Shown here one piece after another: positions 52,482 to 61,167 of a stretch of 64,000 nt of DNA (positions are counted from its first letter, which is position 1; each line of letters opens with the position of its first letter). The translations under genes and the position numbers were made by a program. The notes under the pieces are model-generated. The model saw only the letters and a list, made by a program, of their open reading frames with translations, ran no database searches and was not told the origin of the DNA. The stretch is from Planctomycetota bacterium (lineage in GTDB: Bacteria > Planctomycetota > Planctomycetia > Pirellulales > PNKZ01), in NCBI GenBank assembly GCA_018242585.1, contig JAFEBQ010000045.1:33599-97598 (forward strand). Reading direction: 5' to 3'.

Positions 52482-54581
52482 ATGTCGCGCGCGCCGCTGC
52501 TCGCTAGTCTGTTGCTTACCGGTCTGTTGCTCGCCATGGCCCCAACGCTATACGCGGCCGAGCCGTTGAACACCGGGCGGGGCGACGCGATGCTGGCCCG
52601 CTACTTCGAGCGCGAGACCGACAAGCTGGCCGCCGCTTGCCTGGCCGACATTCACACGGCCGACGACTGGCAAACTCGCCGCGCGATCTATCGCCAGGAA
52701 CTGTTCGAGATGCTGGGCATGGACCCCATGCCCGAGCGTACGCCCCTGAACGCCCAAATCACCGGCAAGCTCGAACATCCCGAGTTCACCGTCGAGAAGG
52801 TCTACTTTCAATCGCGCCCAGGCTTGTATGTGACCGGCAACTTGTACGTGCCGCGCAATCTCAAGGGGCCCGCGCCGACGGTGCTGTACGTCTGTGGCCA
52901 CTCGCGGGTCGTCAAGAACAACATCTCCTACGGCGGCAAGGCCAACTACCAGCACCACGGCATCTGGTTGGCCCGCAATGGATTTGTCTGCCTGATGATC
53001 GACACGTTGCAGTTAGGCGAGATCGAAGGGCTGCACCACGGGACGCACCACTTGAATCTGTGGTGGTGGTTGCCGCGGGGCTATACGCCCGCCGGGGTCG
53101 AAGCCTGGAACTGCATCCGCGCGCTCGACTACCTGGAAACGCGCCCCGAGGTCGACAAGTCGCGTCTCGGCGTCACCGGCCGCAGCGGCGGCGGCGCCTA
53201 CAGTTGGTGGATCGCCGCGCTCGATGACCGCATTTCCGCCGCGGTGCCGGTGGCGGGCATTGTCGATCTGCACCATCACGTCGTCGAAGGCGTCGTCGAA
53301 GGGCACTGCGATTGCATGTTCATGTTGAACACCTACCGCTGGGACTATGGCCAGGTCGCCTCGCTGGTCGCCCCGCGAGCGCTGTTGCTCACCAACACCG
53401 ATAAGGATCCGATCTTTCCGCTCGAAGGGGTCGAGCGCGTTCACCAGCAGGTGCGCGGCATTTATCGGCTGCTCGGCGCGAACGACAAGTTCGGCCTGCA
53501 GATCAGCGAAGGGCCGCACAAGGACATTCCCGAGCTGCAAGTGGCCGCGTTCCGCTGGCTGAATCGCTTTGTCAAACAGGACGACACGCCGATCGAGCAC
53601 GCAGCCGTCAAGCTGTTCGAGCCTGAACAGCTCAAGGTCTTTGACAAGCTGCCGACCGACGAACGGAACACGACCATTCACGAAACCTTCGTCGCCCAGG
53701 AAACGCCCCGCGTGCCGAACAGCCTGAACGATTGGCAGCAAGAGCGCGACCGCTGGATGCAGCTATTGCGCGAGAAAGTCTTTCGCGGCTGGCCCGACGA
53801 CGCCGGCTCGGTCCACGTGCGGCCGATCTTCGAGGCCGAGCGCGACCAGTTGCACTTCTCGGCCTATGACTACAACAGTCAAGAGACCGTGCCACTGCGG
53901 TTGTACCTCCTGCGCCCGGCCGGCGACGAGCGCTCGGCGTACGTGGCCGTGAACGTGCTGGACGATCAGGGGTGGAGCGACTTCCTGGCCACGCTGCGGG
54001 GCGGGTTCGCGCAGCTTTTAACCGAGGAAGCCGGCGACCGCGCCGACGCCAGTGGCTATCAGACCCTGCAAAAGATCATACTGGCCAACAAGATCGCCGT
54101 GGCCTTCGTCGCGCCGCGCGGCGTGGGGCCGACGGCTTTTGACCCGACGCCCAAGAAGCAGATTCAGAATCGCCGCCGGTATTACCTGCTGGGCCAGACG
54201 CTTGACGGGATGCAAGTCTGGGACGTGCGCCGCGCGGTCCAGGCGCTGCGCACATTGCCCGAGTTGCGAGGCGTGCCGATGCAATTGGACGGCGCGCGGC
54301 AAGCGGCGGGCTTGGCGCTATACGCATCGCTGTTCGAGCCGGACATTCAGCAGTTGAACCTGCAGCAGATGTCCTCGACCCACCGCGAGGGGCCGTACTT
54401 CTTGAATGTGATGCGCTGGTTCGACGTGCCGCACGCCACGTTGATGGCCGCCGAGCGGTCCCGCGTGGTGCTGAATCAACCAGCCGACGAGAACTGGCAA
54501 TACGCCCAGGATACGATTGCGAAGCTTGGGTCGAACACGTTCCGGCTGGAGTTCAAAGCGCAGACCGCGGCGGGAAAATAA
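52482..54581 (+). CDS. Secreted two-lobe alpha/beta hydrolase (acetylxylan-esterase/prolyl-peptidase-like)
   Basis: 699 residues from ATG 52482 (AAGGAA upstream; the earlier open frame is translated repeat DNA). Signal peptide 1-27 (AMAPTLYAAEP). The first alpha/beta-hydrolase domain holds the nucleophile elbow GVTGRSGGGAYSWW (Ser near 237) and HGTHH/CGH blocks. PRALLLTNTDKDPIFP gives the acid and SEGPHKDIPE the histidine of the triad. Residues 400-699 form a second hydrolase-like lobe without a clear G-x-S-x-G. Probably deacetylates or cleaves ester substrates of polysaccharides in the periplasm. Confidence 0.78.
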   Translation: MSRAPLLASLLLTGLLLAMAPTLYAAEPLNTGRGDAMLARYFERETDKLAAACLADIHTADDWQTRRAIYRQELFEMLGMDPMPERTPLNAQITGKLEHPEFTVEKVYFQSRPGLYVTGNLYVPRNLKGPAPTVLYVCGHSRVVKNNISYGGKANYQHHGIWLARNGFVCLMIDTLQLGEIEGLHHGTHHLNLWWWLPRGYTPAGVEAWNCIRALDYLETRPEVDKSRLGVTGRSGGGAYSWWIAALDDRISAAVPVAGIVDLHHHVVEGVVEGHCDCMFMLNTYRWDYGQVASLVAPRALLLTNTDKDPIFPLEGVERVHQQVRGIYRLLGANDKFGLQISEGPHKDIPELQVAAFRWLNRFVKQDDTPIEHAAVKLFEPEQLKVFDKLPTDERNTTIHETFVAQETPRVPNSLNDWQQERDRWMQLLREKVFRGWPDDAGSVHVRPIFEAERDQLHFSAYDYNSQETVPLRLYLLRPAGDERSAYVAVNVLDDQGWSDFLATLRGGFAQLLTEEAGDRADASGYQTLQKIILANKIAVAFVAPRGVGPTAFDPTPKKQIQNRRRYYLLGQTLDGMQVWDVRRAVQALRTLPELRGVPMQLDGARQAAGLALYASLFEPDIQQLNLQQMSSTHREGPYFLNVMRWFDVPHATLMAAERSRVVLNQPADENWQYAQDTIAKLGSNTFRLEFKAQTAAGK

Positions 54582-54663
54582 TCTCGATCCCTTTCGCATG
54601 CGCAGGGAAAATCAAGTGCGGGGCAACCACACACAGGTTGCCTGACGCTATTGTTGCGTCCGG

Positions 54664-54694
54664 TTGACAAAAACCACTCGATGTAGACAATATG
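54664..54694 (+). promoter_or_regulatory. Promoter and possible operator of the DNA methyltransferase gene
   Basis: TTGACA at 54664-54669 is a consensus -35. GACAAT at 54686 (16-bp spacer) or CAATAT at 54688 is the -10. The start would fall within a base or two of the ATG at 54700, so the mRNA would be nearly leaderless; no ribosome site is seen. GAC-N5-GTC symmetry (54686-54696) overlaps the -10 and could be the site bound by the HTH protein(s) of the R-M locus. Confidence 0.55.
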
Positions 54695-54699
54695 TCACT

Positions 54700-56115
54700 A
54701 TGGAAACCACCGGCCCGATGCTCAGAGTCAAGCGGCAAAGACTTGGCCTTTCGCAAGCAAAACTTGCGGAATTGTGTGGTATCTCACAGCATCTGCTCTC
54801 GGCCTACGAGCTTGAGAAAGCAGCAATTGAAGAGGGTGTTTTGGATGTGATTTCCGCGGCATTGTCCGATGATTCGAGAGTCAGTGAGCTTGCTCAACGG
54901 GCCAAGCGTTACCGTGAGCACACCTACGCGAAGGTAAGGCACGTCCCTTCACGGGTTGCGAAAGCCACAAGAACGCTGGGAAATGAAGAATATGTTGCGC
55001 TGCTGAGCGAGATTGCCAGGAAGCATGGGGAAACGAAATCCGAAAACCTGAATGCCCTAAGCCTTTTTTCGGGATGCGGGGGTTTTAGTCTCGGATTCTC
55101 CGCTGGTGGTTTTGCCATCAAGGGCTTTCTTGAAATTGAGGCGGGGCTCCGGGCAACCTACAAGGAGAATTTCGGCGCGTGCGCGCAGCTCGGCGGAGAC
55201 ATCACGAAGGTAAGTGATGAACAACTCGCGGCACTCCCTGCTCGCATCGGGCCAATCGACGCAATCATCGGAGGGCCTCCCTGCCAAGGCTTTAGTCTCT
55301 CGGGAAAACGAGATGTGGACGACCCTCGCAATACATTGTTTCGACACTATCTTCGGTTCGTTGACATTTTCCAGCCAAAGTTCGCGGTTCTTGAGAACGT
55401 GCGGCTATTAACATCGATGAAGAGCCCGAGTGGGGCGCTCGTGAAGGACAATATTGCGGCGGAGTTTGGCCGTCACGGCTATGCCGTCAAATGCTTTGAG
55501 GTAAACGCGAAGAACTATGGCGTGCCTCAACACAGAGAGCGGGCGTTATTCATCGCGATTCGTTCGGATTTGAAAATTACGCCCTCTTTGCCGGAGCTGA
55601 CACACTCCAACGAAGCAGCGGACATGTTCTCGAAGTTTGCGCCGCTACGGACATTCGGCGACGCATGTTCCGATCTCCCCTATCTGGAATCAGGAGAGAG
55701 TTCGGATTTTCCACATCATGCGGCGGTGAATCACCCGCAACATGTTATCGAATGGCTTTGGGACGTCCCGCAGGGGCAAAGCGCTCACGACAACGAAACC
55801 CCCGAGAAGCGTCCACCCTCCGGCTATAACACGACCTACAAGCGGCAGGTGTGGGACGAGCCTGCCTCAACCGTGCAAACGACCTTCGGAATGATCTCGG
55901 GGTGCAGAAACGTGCATCCCATCGCAACACGCTCGTTGACCGTTCGCGAGGCGGCACGGATTCAAGCGTTCCCTGATTCATATCATTTCGTCGGGAACAT
56001 CGGAGACATTCGTACCGGCATAGGCAACGCCGTACCGCCGCTAATGGCCTACAGGATTGCGGAGTACGCCTGCGAGGTGATCAAATCTTGTAAAAGTACC
56101 CGGCCTCAAGGTTGA
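54700..56115 (+). CDS. DNA (cytosine-5) methyltransferase with N-terminal HTH domain
   Basis: 471 residues from ATG 54700. Residues 5-65 form an XRE-type HTH (LRVKRQRLGLSQAKLAELCG). The C5 methyltransferase follows: motif I LSLFSGCGGFSLGF at 120-133, motif IV GGPPCQGFS with catalytic Cys195, motif VI LENV at 231-234, motif VIII QHRERA at 277-282, and motif X GIGNAVPP near the end. Type II enzyme protecting host DNA; HTH extensions of this sort (as in M.SsoII/M.EcoRII) also repress transcription. GC content is far below the neighbours. Its 3' end overlaps the converging gene by 35 bp. Confidence 0.93.
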   Translation: METTGPMLRVKRQRLGLSQAKLAELCGISQHLLSAYELEKAAIEEGVLDVISAALSDDSRVSELAQRAKRYREHTYAKVRHVPSRVAKATRTLGNEEYVALLSEIARKHGETKSENLNALSLFSGCGGFSLGFSAGGFAIKGFLEIEAGLRATYKENFGACAQLGGDITKVSDEQLAALPARIGPIDAIIGGPPCQGFSLSGKRDVDDPRNTLFRHYLRFVDIFQPKFAVLENVRLLTSMKSPSGALVKDNIAAEFGRHGYAVKCFEVNAKNYGVPQHRERALFIAIRSDLKITPSLPELTHSNEAADMFSKFAPLRTFGDACSDLPYLESGESSDFPHHAAVNHPQHVIEWLWDVPQGQSAHDNETPEKRPPSGYNTTYKRQVWDEPASTVQTTFGMISGCRNVHPIATRSLTVREAARIQAFPDSYHFVGNIGDIRTGIGNAVPPLMAYRIAEYACEVIKSCKSTRPQG

Positions 56116-57058
56116 ATTGAAGTTGCTCGGGATGCTGAGCCTGTCCACCACGTTGCATCTGGATGACGCCGAACCTCGGCGCGAGGTGCGTTACCCCTTC
56201 GGGGTCTTTGTAGCTTCCTTTGCGAACGGAATAGGGGCGAGTGGCGTAGCCCTGATACGATCGGCTCAATACGATCAGTTCATCGATCGAGTAGATGGCA
56301 ACTTCGACGTTCGTTGGCGATGCCGCCTTCTTGGTCTTGTGAAGCAAATACTCCGGCACAAAGGGATCGTCAATATACGCCTTTTGAAACAGTAAGCGGG
56401 AAATGTCGTCTTGATGATCGGTGAATAGTCTTTCCCATTCGGCCCGCCCTTGAGCGTCGATCTCTTCCCAGAAGAAACGCCGAGGGTCAATCTCGCGGCC
56501 TTTCATGGCGTTCGGATCATCCCGCGGGCGAAAGCCGGAATCTCCGCAAAATTGCCGGAGCGCGTTGACCGCGCATCCCGAAACCGGCAAGCCATGCGCA
56601 TTCAGCAGGTGTGAAAATCCGTGGGCCGTCGTGAAATACAACTGGGCGTTCGTCGGTGTATCGTTGTTGCATTGCTTGGCGGATACGCCGACGGTGCAGT
56701 TGCGTCCGTCATCGCAGACGATGGTGACGACGAGATCACTCTTGCAGCGAGAGACATTCACCCCATTGACTGAAAGCCATTGCCTTCCAGCCTCGGACGT
56801 AGCCAGCGAACCGGTCGAGATGGCTGTCGCCGACGTGATGCTCTTTGCACCGAGATGCGAGCCGATGTAATGCAGGAGAAGCAGCCCCGGCTCGCCGTTG
56901 AGAACATGTCCTTGGCCGTGGCTTTGAACAACGACCGGGTACGCCAGTGCGTTGATCACTCGCGTGATGTGATCTTCAAATTCGTGCCCCGCATGTCGGC
57001 CGATCGTTCCAGCTTGAATTTGGAGCGCATGTGCTTCATTCAGCGGCTTCAAAGCCAT
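56081..57058 (-). CDS. Candidate type II restriction endonuclease
   Basis: 325 residues from ATG 57058. No family is recognised by name. It starts MALKPLNEAHALQIQAG; HAGHEFEDHITRVINALAYP at 23-41 is a helix with acidic residues. SDLVVTI with Asp108, then a strand GVSAKQ with Lys128, is compatible with a PD-(D/E)xK nuclease core, with serine replacing the usual acidic residue. Lies tail to tail with the C5 methyltransferase (35 bp overlap) and 23 bp overlapped with the upstream HTH gene, the usual layout of an R-M system. Low GC. Function is inferred mostly from context. Confidence 0.72.
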   Translation of the reverse strand: MALKPLNEAHALQIQAGTIGRHAGHEFEDHITRVINALAYPVVVQSHGQGHVLNGEPGLLLLHYIGSHLGAKSITSATAISTGSLATSEAGRQWLSVNGVNVSRCKSDLVVTIVCDDGRNCTVGVSAKQCNNDTPTNAQLYFTTAHGFSHLLNAHGLPVSGCAVNALRQFCGDSGFRPRDDPNAMKGREIDPRRFFWEEIDAQGRAEWERLFTDHQDDISRLLFQKAYIDDPFVPEYLLHKTKKAASPTNVEVAIYSIDELIVLSRSYQGYATRPYSVRKGSYKDPEGVTHLAPRFGVIQMQRGGQAQHPEQLQFNLEAGYFYKI

Positions 57059-57275
57059 CGTAGACCTCGGTGAGTTTCGACACCGAAGTCTCCAGCCCTT
57101 TGACAAGCCGTATCAGATTGAGCAGGGAAGGATTTCGTTTCCCTCGTTCCAACATACTGATATAGGTGCGATCAAACCCGCATCGCTCGGCCAATTCTTC
57201 CTGCGATAACTTCAGTCTTTCGCGTCGAGCGCGGATCGCACTTCCAAGAGGAATCAGGGACTTTGGCATACGCAT
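57036..57275 (-). CDS. XRE-family controller-like regulator of the R-M locus
   Basis: 79 residues from ATG 57275 (ATG 57269 also possible; neither has a clear ribosome site). It is a single HTH: GSAIRARRERLKLSQEELAE, then FDRTYISMLERGKRNPSLL. Size and position are those of a C (controller) protein, which delays and then activates endonuclease expression. Its 3' end overlaps the endonuclease gene by 23 bp, so the two are translationally linked. Confidence 0.83.
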   Translation of the reverse strand: MRMPKSLIPLGSAIRARRERLKLSQEELAERCGFDRTYISMLERGKRNPSLLNLIRLVKGLETSVSKLTEVYDGFEAAE

Positions 57276-57379
57276 GATTGGATTTTCATGCTGACAAAAC
57301 GTCTACGGACAATCCGTCACATGCCTGCGCCAAACCACTGTTTCGCATTCGCGGAACGCGGCGAAGCCGATGGCGTCAA

Positions 57380-59272
57380 TCAGTTGATCTTCGCGTGGCT
57401 GCCGGTGAGGCCGTGCTTTTGGATCTCGTCGCGTAGCTCGTGTCCCAGGATGCTGTGAATCTGGCCGTAGGTGAAGTAGATCACCAGCCCGATCCCCAGC
57501 CAGACGAACAGTCGAATCCAGGTGTCCACCGGCAGGAACAGCATCATCGTCACGTTGACGACGATGCCCAGCGGCGCGACCAGCCACAACAGCGGCGTGC
57601 GGAACGGCCGGTGGGCGTCGGGGCGCTTGATCCGCAGGATCAGCACCGAGGCGCAGACCACCACAAAGGCGAACAGCGTGCCGATATTGACCATCTCTTC
57701 CAGCTTGTGAATCGGCGTGAAGGCCGCCACCACACAGATGATCGCGCCGGTCCACATCGTAGAAATATGCGGCGTCTTGAACTTGGGATGGACCGCGCCA
57801 AAGATCGACGGCGGCAGCAAGTGATCGCGCGCCATGGCCAGAAACACCCGCGACTGGCTGAGAAAAGTGATCAACAGCACACTGGTCATGCCGGCCAGCG
57901 CGCCGGTCGAAATCAGGGCCGACGAATAGTGCAGCGCCGGGCTGTCGTGCAGCTTGGCTTGCCGTATGAAGGCATCGGCCACGGCGGTTTCGTCGTTGAT
58001 ATCCGGGTGCGGCACCATGCCGGTGATGATCGCGCAGACCAGCAAGTAGAGCACGGTGCAAATCGCCAGCGAAGCGATGATGCCGATCGGCACGTCGCGC
58101 TGCGGCTTGATCGCTTCCTCGGCATGAGTCGAAATCGAGTCAAAGCCGATGAAGGCGAAGAAGACGATGGCCGCCCCCATCATCACGCCCGACAGTCCGA
58201 ATGGCATGAAGTTCGAGCGGAACGAGTCGTCAACGCCGGTCAGCAGCTTGTCCAAACCCAAGAAGCCGAGGATGCCCCACTTGTCGGTCAAGGTCTCGGG
58301 GGCTCGTTCATGGACCTGGCCCAACAGCGCGTCGACGATCTTCTTGTCAGCTTCGTTCTGGGCCAGTTGGGGCGTCCAGCGGGCCTTGTTGCGCTCGATC
58401 TCCGCCGCGGCCTGCTCGTCGGTCAGCTTGCCTGCTGCCTGCAAGCGTTTGACTTCTTGCGGGATATGTTCCAGACGATAGGCCGCCGAGACCATTTTCC
58501 CCACGGCCGCCACGCGTTGCTCTTGCTCGCGCTGGGACAGGCCCTCTTTCGAGACTTCTTCTTTCACCAGACCGGGGACCACGTGCGATTCGACCGGCGT
58601 GCGGCGCTCGGTCATCGAGACGCCCGTCCAGTTGTTCGGGTTGACGTAGAACGCCCCCAGGCCGACCACGAACAGCACGACGCCCAACTTGATGCAGGTG
58701 AGAATGGCGTTGGCCATGGCGCTTTCGCGAATGCCAATCACCAGGATGGCCGTCACCACGAGCATGATGCATACGGCCGGCACGTTCATGGCAAAGCCGC
58801 CGCCGGTGTACGTAAAGGGATCGGTCATCCATTGTTTGGGGATCTCGACGCCAAACACATTCAGGAACGAGTTGAAATACTTGGCCCAGGCCGAGGCCAC
58901 GGTGGCGCAGCTCATGGCGTATTCGAGCACCAGATCCCAACCGATGATCCAGGCCAGCAATTCGCCGAGCGTGGCATAGGCATAGGTGTAGGCGCTGCCG
59001 GCCACGGGGGCGAGCGACGCGAACTCGGCGTAGCAGAACGCCGCCAGCGCGCAGCCCAGCCCGGCCACGCAGTACGAAACCATGATCGCGGGGCCAGCGT
59101 CTTGCGCCGCGGCGCGGCCGGTCATGACGAAGATGCCCGAGCCGATGATCGCCCCCACGCCAAGCATGGTCAGCGAGATGGGGCCCAAGATGCGACGCAG
59201 CCGATTCTCGCCCGACATCTCGGCCAGCAAGGTATCGAGCGACTTCCGTGCCCACATTTGTTTCCAGCGCAT
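57380..59272 (-). CDS. APC family cationic amino acid-type permease with large loop insertion
   Basis: 630 residues from ATG 59272, preceded by GGAG; ATG 59320 is an alternative adding 16 residues. The order RRILGPISLTMLGVGAIIGSGIF, FCYAEFASLAPVAGSAYTYAY, and later AIVFFAFIGFDSISTHAEEA is the CAT/LAT-type amino acid transporter pattern. Between FYVNPNNW and NFMPFG (about 216-353) is an insert of some 135 mostly charged helical residues where relatives have only a few. By topology it faces the periplasm. Substrate probably an amino acid; specificity unknown. Confidence 0.87.
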   Translation of the reverse strand: MRWKQMWARKSLDTLLAEMSGENRLRRILGPISLTMLGVGAIIGSGIFVMTGRAAAQDAGPAIMVSYCVAGLGCALAAFCYAEFASLAPVAGSAYTYAYATLGELLAWIIGWDLVLEYAMSCATVASAWAKYFNSFLNVFGVEIPKQWMTDPFTYTGGGFAMNVPAVCIMLVVTAILVIGIRESAMANAILTCIKLGVVLFVVGLGAFYVNPNNWTGVSMTERRTPVESHVVPGLVKEEVSKEGLSQREQEQRVAAVGKMVSAAYRLEHIPQEVKRLQAAGKLTDEQAAAEIERNKARWTPQLAQNEADKKIVDALLGQVHERAPETLTDKWGILGFLGLDKLLTGVDDSFRSNFMPFGLSGVMMGAAIVFFAFIGFDSISTHAEEAIKPQRDVPIGIIASLAICTVLYLLVCAIITGMVPHPDINDETAVADAFIRQAKLHDSPALHYSSALISTGALAGMTSVLLITFLSQSRVFLAMARDHLLPPSIFGAVHPKFKTPHISTMWTGAIICVVAAFTPIHKLEEMVNIGTLFAFVVVCASVLILRIKRPDAHRPFRTPLLWLVAPLGIVVNVTMMLFLPVDTWIRLFVWLGIGLVIYFTYGQIHSILGHELRDEIQKHGLTGSHAKIN

Positions 59273-59501
59273 CGCAGACTCCACGACGGTGACGGTCGGT
59301 TTGCCCAGGGACGGGGACATTCTTCACGCAATCGCCCCCGTAACGCAATCCCCGCTGGGCGATAAATATGCCCGCTGATGGCGGTCACCCCACCTTGGCG
59401 CGGCTAGTCGGCCGCACGATTCGGCCTTATATTCACGCTCGTTCGCGCTGTGGCGCGCACGCCGTGGATGAGCAATTGCCCCTTGCGAGTTGAGACTTGC
59501 C

Positions 59502-59780
59502 GTGTCGAGCATCAGTGATGAATTGTTGGCGATCCTGATCTGTCCCGAGACGCGCACGCCGCTGCGCCGCGCCGACGCGAATACCGTCGCCCGCGTGAAC
59601 ATGGCGATCACCGCCGGCCGGTTGCAGAACCGCGGCGGCGACACGCTGGACCGGACGATCGAAGGGGGGCTGCTGGCCAAGGGGGACCAGGTGCTCTACC
59701 CGATCGTCGATGGCATTCCCAAGCTGTTGGCCGATGAGTCGATTCGGCTCGATCAACCGGCGCTGGCCTCGCCGAGCTAG
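59502..59780 (+). CDS. Trm112-like protein
   Basis: 92 residues from GTG 59502. LLAILICPETRTPLR at the start and QVLYPIVDGIPKLLADESI at the end are the bounds of the Trm112/UPF0434 fold, which normally binds zinc through a CPxC pair and later cysteines. Only one cysteine is present, so the zinc site is lost, and about 20 residues are inserted in the middle. Trm112 acts as partner of methyltransferases in eukaryotes and archaea; the bacterial role is unclear. 39 bp before the HIT gene. Confidence 0.75.
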   Translation: MSSISDELLAILICPETRTPLRRADANTVARVNMAITAGRLQNRGGDTLDRTIEGGLLAKGDQVLYPIVDGIPKLLADESIRLDQPALASPS

Positions 59781-59819
59781 AGACGTCCTAGTTCCTGTCC
59801 GCATTTCAGGAGTCGCGCC

Positions 59820-60164
59820 GTGGCAGCCAAGACGATTTTCCAGCGGATCATCGATCGCGAGATTCCAGCCGAGATCGTCTATGAAGACGACCGCTGCGTG
59901 GCGCTGCGCGACCTTCACCCGCAGGCCCCGACCCACGTGCTGGTGATCCCCAAGAAGCTGATCGTCAACGTGGCGGCGCTCGAACCGGACGACGCGGCCC
60001 TCGTCGGCCACTTGTTCCTGGTAATTAAAAAGCTGGCCGAGGAACTTCAACTCGGCGACGGCTATCGCGTGGTGGCGAACGTCGGACCAAACGGCGGCCA
60101 GTCGGTCGATCACTTGCACTTTCACGTACTCGGCGGCCGCGCATTGGGCTGGCCGCCGGGGTAA
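59820..60164 (+). CDS. HIT family nucleotide-binding protein (HINT-like)
   Basis: 114 residues from GTG 59820 with CAGGAG upstream. TIFQRIIDREIPAEIVYEDD and FHPQAPTHVLVIPKK-like blocks (actual DLHPQAPTHVLVIPKK) are followed by the HIT motif DHLHFHVLGG at about 100-109, where the middle histidine is catalytic. HINT proteins hydrolyse aminoacyl-AMP and purine phosphoramidates. Cytoplasmic; the full family length is present. Confidence 0.93.
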   Translation: MAAKTIFQRIIDREIPAEIVYEDDRCVALRDLHPQAPTHVLVIPKKLIVNVAALEPDDAALVGHLFLVIKKLAEELQLGDGYRVVANVGPNGGQSVDHLHFHVLGGRALGWPPG

Positions 60165-60172
60165 GAGGAGGT

Positions 60173-60201
60173 GGGGGTGTTGCGGGGTGGGGGCGTGGGG
60201 G
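60173..60201 (+). promoter_or_regulatory. Predicted G-quadruplex between the HIT and apbE genes
   Basis: Four G-runs (GGGGG, GGGG, GGGGG, GGGGG) at 60173-60177, 60184-60187, 60189-60193 and 60197-60201, with loops of 6, 1 and 3 bases, on the coding strand, 9 bp after the HIT stop and 72 bp before apbE. In RNA it would sit in the apbE leader. It is followed by a direct repeat TTGGTCATTGG near 60230-60250. Confidence 0.5.
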
Positions 60202-60272
60202 AGTAAGGCGATAGTCACACGCCCTTTGGTCATTGGTACTTGGTCATTGGGATTTCCTTTCTGGGCGGCACC

Positions 60273-61145
60273 ATGACCAGCGATTCGCTTCTTGTTCATC
60301 GCGCGCGTCCCGCCATGGGGACGCTATTCGAGATTTGGCTCCGCGGCGACGACGAGGAGCATCTGACGTCCGTCGCCGAAGCGGCTCTCGACGAGGTCGC
60401 CCGGCTTGAACAATTGCTGTCGCGGTTCGACGCCCGCAGCGAAATCTCGCGCGTGAATCGCACCGCTGCCCAAGAGCCGGTGCAGATCGACCGTGAACTG
60501 TTCGCGCTGCTGGAAGTTTGTCAGCAGGCGTGGCAGGCCAGCGATGGCGCCTTTGAAATTACCGCCGGCTCGTCGGCTGGTGTGATGATGACCGACGTGG
60601 CGCTCGACGCCGGCGCGCAGACCGTTCGCTTCGCGCGCGACGGCGTGCGGTTGGACTTGGGAGCCGTCGGCAAGGGCTACGCGCTCGACTGGGCGGCCGC
60701 GGTGCTGGACCAGTTTGGCGTTTTTAACGCGCTGATCCACGGTGGCACTAGCTCGGTGTTGGCTCGAGGGACAGGAACCGGCGGCGCGGCCTGGCTGGTC
60801 GACATTCGCTGGCCCCCCGGCCAGGCTGACGCACCCCGCGTGACGGAACTTGCCTTGCGTGACATGTGCCTGTCGACGTCAGCGGCTTTTGGCGACGACA
60901 CGGCGATCTCTGATGTCATCGACCCGCGCACCGGCCGGCCGCTCGATCGACAAGCCGCTTGCGTCGTCGTCGCCCCCAGTGCGACCGAAGCCGAGATTTG
61001 GAGCACGGCGCTGCTTTGCATGGGCAAGGCCGCCACGGCCGATTACACTGAAGCAGAGCTGCCGGCCGGTGTGTTTGCCGGCTGGATCGAACCCGACAAC
61101 GGTGACGCCACGGCCAAGCTCACCTGGTTGAAGCCGCTGTCGTAA
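60273..61145 (+). CDS. apbE: FAD:protein FMN transferase (ApbE family)
   Basis: 290 residues from ATG 60273. RPAMGTLFEIWLRG at about 10-23 starts the fold; DAGAQTVRF, LDLGAVGKGYALDWAA, the HGGTSSVLARG loop and DMCLSTSAAFGDD mark the FAD- and Mg-binding core. ApbE attaches FMN covalently to threonine in flavoproteins of the Rnf/Nqr complexes and others. Most ApbE proteins are exported lipoproteins; no signal peptide is visible here, so this one may act in the cytoplasm. Acceptor protein not in the window. Confidence 0.87.
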   Translation: MTSDSLLVHRARPAMGTLFEIWLRGDDEEHLTSVAEAALDEVARLEQLLSRFDARSEISRVNRTAAQEPVQIDRELFALLEVCQQAWQASDGAFEITAGSSAGVMMTDVALDAGAQTVRFARDGVRLDLGAVGKGYALDWAAAVLDQFGVFNALIHGGTSSVLARGTGTGGAAWLVDIRWPPGQADAPRVTELALRDMCLSTSAAFGDDTAISDVIDPRTGRPLDRQAACVVVAPSATEAEIWSTALLCMGKAATADYTEAELPAGVFAGWIEPDNGDATAKLTWLKPLS

Positions 61146-61167
61146 CCGCTTAGTTCTCACCAGACCG

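Noticed and set aside
57440..59365. 641-codon plus-strand frame opposite the APC permease
   Set aside because: Histidine- and arginine-rich antisense shadow; the minus strand encodes a clear transporter.
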